Shown here piece after piece: positions 62,781 to 64,000 of a DNA stretch of 64,000 nt (positions are counted from its first letter, which is position 1; each line of letters begins with the position of its first letter). A program made the position numbers and the translations under genes. The DNA is taken from NCBI GenBank assembly GCA_025994075.1, contig JAMQGV010000040.1:62001-126000 (forward strand), read 5' to 3'. The notes under the pieces are model-generated. The model searched no databases. It saw only the letters and a program-made list of their open reading frames with translations, and was not told the origin of the DNA. The DNA is from Vicinamibacteria bacterium (GTDB lineage: Bacteria; Acidobacteriota; Vicinamibacteria; Fen-336).

Positions 62781-63044
62781 ATGGAAACGACGATCGACCG
62801 TTTCGGCCGGGTCGTGATCCCGAAGCGGCTCCGGGACGAGCACGGCCTCCACGCCGGGTCCACGCTCGTCGTCGAGGAGTCGGAGGACGGGATCGTGCTG
62901 CGTCCGGCCGCCGAGGAGACGCCTCTCGTCCATCGCGGTGGGGTCCTGGTGTTCGCGGGACATGCCACGACCGACCTCCGCAACGCAGTCCGCTCTCATC
63001 GCGAAGAGCGGGTCGCGCAAGTCGGTCGCGCCCGCCGCCGTTGA
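62781..63044 (+). CDS. AbrB/MazE-fold antitoxin (VapB-type)
   Basis: 87 residues. The SpoVT-AbrB swapped-hairpin domain is evident: METTIDRFGRVVIPKRLRDEHGL, AGSTLVVEESEDGIVLRP. A longer C-terminal arm (about 50-87, basic at the end) would wrap the toxin. The start at 62781 is preferred over an ATG 9 bp upstream because of the -10 spacing. The stop overlaps the toxin start by 4 bp (TTGA), the usual layout of such pairs. Confidence 0.88.
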   Translation: METTIDRFGRVVIPKRLRDEHGLHAGSTLVVEESEDGIVLRPAAEETPLVHRGGVLVFAGHATTDLRNAVRSHREERVAQVGRARRR

Positions 63045-63475
63045 AGGCGCTCCTCGACACCTCGACTCTGGTCGCCGCCCTGGTCGAGGCGCACCCGGAG
63101 CACGAGCGTTGCCGCCCCTGGCTGGAGAAGGTCTGCGCGGGCGACCTGGAGCTGGTGGTGGCCGCCCACAGCCTCGCGGAGTTGTTTGCGGTCCTGTCGA
63201 CGTTACCGGTTCGCCCGAAACTGACGCCCGCGCTGGCGCGGCGGCTGATCCGCGAGAACGTGGAGCGGCACGCCACCATCGCGACGCTCACTGCAACGGA
63301 CCACCGCGCCGTGCTCGACGACCTCGCCGAGCGCGGCCTGTCCGGCGGCGTCGTCTACGACGCGCTGATCGCCCGTGCAGCGGCGCGGAGCGGTGTCGAC
63401 CGCCTGATCACCCTGAACGGTCGGGACTTCCGCCGTGCCTGGCCCGAGGGTGAGGGTCGGGTGATCGAACCGTAA
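63041..63475 (+). CDS. PIN-domain ribonuclease toxin (VapC-type)
   Basis: 144 residues from the TTG at 63041. PIN acidic residues are present: Asp6 (ALLDTSTL), Glu47 (HSLAELFAVL), Asp107 (GGVVYDALIARAA) and, near the end, GRDF with Asp129. These metal-dependent RNases cut tRNA or rRNA unless bound by the antitoxin. The pair is probably a mobile or addictive module, although flanking repeats are not visible. Confidence 0.9.
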   Translation: MKALLDTSTLVAALVEAHPEHERCRPWLEKVCAGDLELVVAAHSLAELFAVLSTLPVRPKLTPALARRLIRENVERHATIATLTATDHRAVLDDLAERGLSGGVVYDALIARAAARSGVDRLITLNGRDFRRAWPEGEGRVIEP

Positions 63476-63479
63476 CGGG

Positions 63480-64000
63480 TCAGGCGGTCGTTTCGTCCTG
63501 CAGGGTGATCACCGAGAAGTGGGCGCCCTGGTCGTCGCGGAGCAGGGCGAAGCGGCCGACGTGGGGGATGTCCTGCGGCGCGACCACGGCCGAGCCGCCG
63601 AGGGCGGCCGCGCGGGCGGCGGTCGCGTCGCAGTCGGCGACCCGGAAGTACGGCATCAGGTGGCCCGGCATGTCGCCCCACTCGTCGCCGCGCATCGGCA
63701 GGATGCCGCCGATCGGCTGGTCCTCGCGGTAGATCTCCAGGTATTCGACAGTCGCCGTGTCCGACGTCTTCCACGTCCACCCGAAGAGGCCGCCGTAGAA
63801 GGCCTGCGCAGCCGCCGGGTCACGGGTCACGATCTCCGTCCAGCACAGCGTGTTCTCTTCGCCGACCAGGCGCGCGCCGATGTGGCCGCGCGCCTCCCAC
63901 AGCGCGAAGACCGGCCCCGTGGGATCTTGCACGACCGCCATCCGCCCGATCCCCTCGACGTCGAAGGGCCCGTACAGCACGGTCCCGCCCAGTTCTTTCG
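63480..64000 (-). CDS. VOC-family (glyoxalase-like) protein, N-terminus cut by window edge
   Basis: The frame stays open through the right edge (KELGGTVLYGPFDVEGIG reads on beyond an internal ATG), so the gene is partial. The visible 173 residues hold the end of one VOC module (MAVVQDPTGPVFALWEA) and a whole second one (CWTEIVTRDPAAAQAFYGGLFGWTWK ... YFRVADCDATAARAAALGG ... FALLRDDQGAHFSVI). Two-module VOC proteins of the CFP30B type are common and mostly uncharacterised. It converges with the PIN toxin gene. Confidence 0.85.
   Translation of the reverse strand, partial: KELGGTVLYGPFDVEGIGRMAVVQDPTGPVFALWEARGHIGARLVGEENTLCWTEIVTRDPAAAQAFYGGLFGWTWKTSDTATVEYLEIYREDQPIGGILPMRGDEWGDMPGHLMPYFRVADCDATAARAAALGGSAVVAPQDIPHVGRFALLRDDQGAHFSVITLQDETTA

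Overview
The window is very GC-rich, densely coded DNA with few long gaps. Its gene content looks most like a member of the Acidobacteriota, perhaps a Thermoanaerobaculia- or Vicinamibacteria-like lineage. The pointers are an Oar-type TonB-dependent receptor with an N-terminal carboxypeptidase-regulatory domain, a PknB-like kinase with a TPR/proline-rich tail, MacB-type permeases, several TonB-C-domain proteins, large secreted peptidases and two secreted proteins with the 'SLAELAK.EKKRRK' motif. No rRNA or tRNA was seen, so the assignment is inference. I saw no IS element, prophage or CRISPR array.

Layout. 1-918: tail of a TcmP gene and its three-Cys-motif (Gp37/Gp68, DUF5131) partner. 961-2815: Lrp-type regulator, EamA exporter and a small membrane protein. 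2951-8660: MOSC protein, Oar-like receptor, Mrp Fe-S carrier and a thioredoxin-like lipoprotein. 8749-14087: a PAS/GAF/GAF histidine kinase overlapping an M1 peptidase. 14109-15199: two secreted paralogues. 15273-22927: a run of minus-strand genes (kinase, thioesterase, M28 peptidase, MBL hydrolase, PAP2, SDR, GNAT-like). 23085-25355: an RRM protein with an apparent ATT start, then a secretin-N/PilP-like protein. 25593-34473: peptidases, hydrolase, YhbY, TonB, S41 protease and small proteins. 34464-38188: an efflux set of two MacB-type permeases and an adaptor without an ATPase. 38235-42533: AraC regulator, methyltransferase, second TonB-dependent receptor. 42565-48295: a tight five-gene minus-strand operon of 2-oxoacid:ferredoxin oxidoreductase (korA-korB), a coiled-coil secreted protein, a ferredoxin-AlkB-like hydroxylase fusion and a TPR protein. 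48396-55529: alcohol dehydrogenase, sulfotransferase, O6-alkylguanine transferase, a large double-hydrolase protein, and a LytS/LytTR two-component pair. 55543-58815: amidohydrolase divergent from an ECF-sigma operon carrying TonB-C proteins. 58890-64000: AbgT-type transporter, hydrolase-TPR protein, LysE exporter, a probable selenoprotein, an AbrB/PIN toxin-antitoxin pair and a truncated VOC protein.

Most notable. At 62367-62708 an ArsC/Spx-like thioredoxin-fold protein is open across one in-frame TGA that sits at the first position of a U-x-x-C redox motif, followed by a hairpin shaped like a bacterial SECIS. The korAB operon joins a ferredoxin-reducing enzyme to a membrane di-iron hydroxylase that carries its own [2Fe-2S] domain, suggesting a dedicated electron route. 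A recurrent -10-like hexamer 5-8 nt before start codons lacking a ribosome-binding site suggests that many mRNAs are leaderless. Three hydrolases carry TPR-like modules, two of them with closely similar C-terminal modules.
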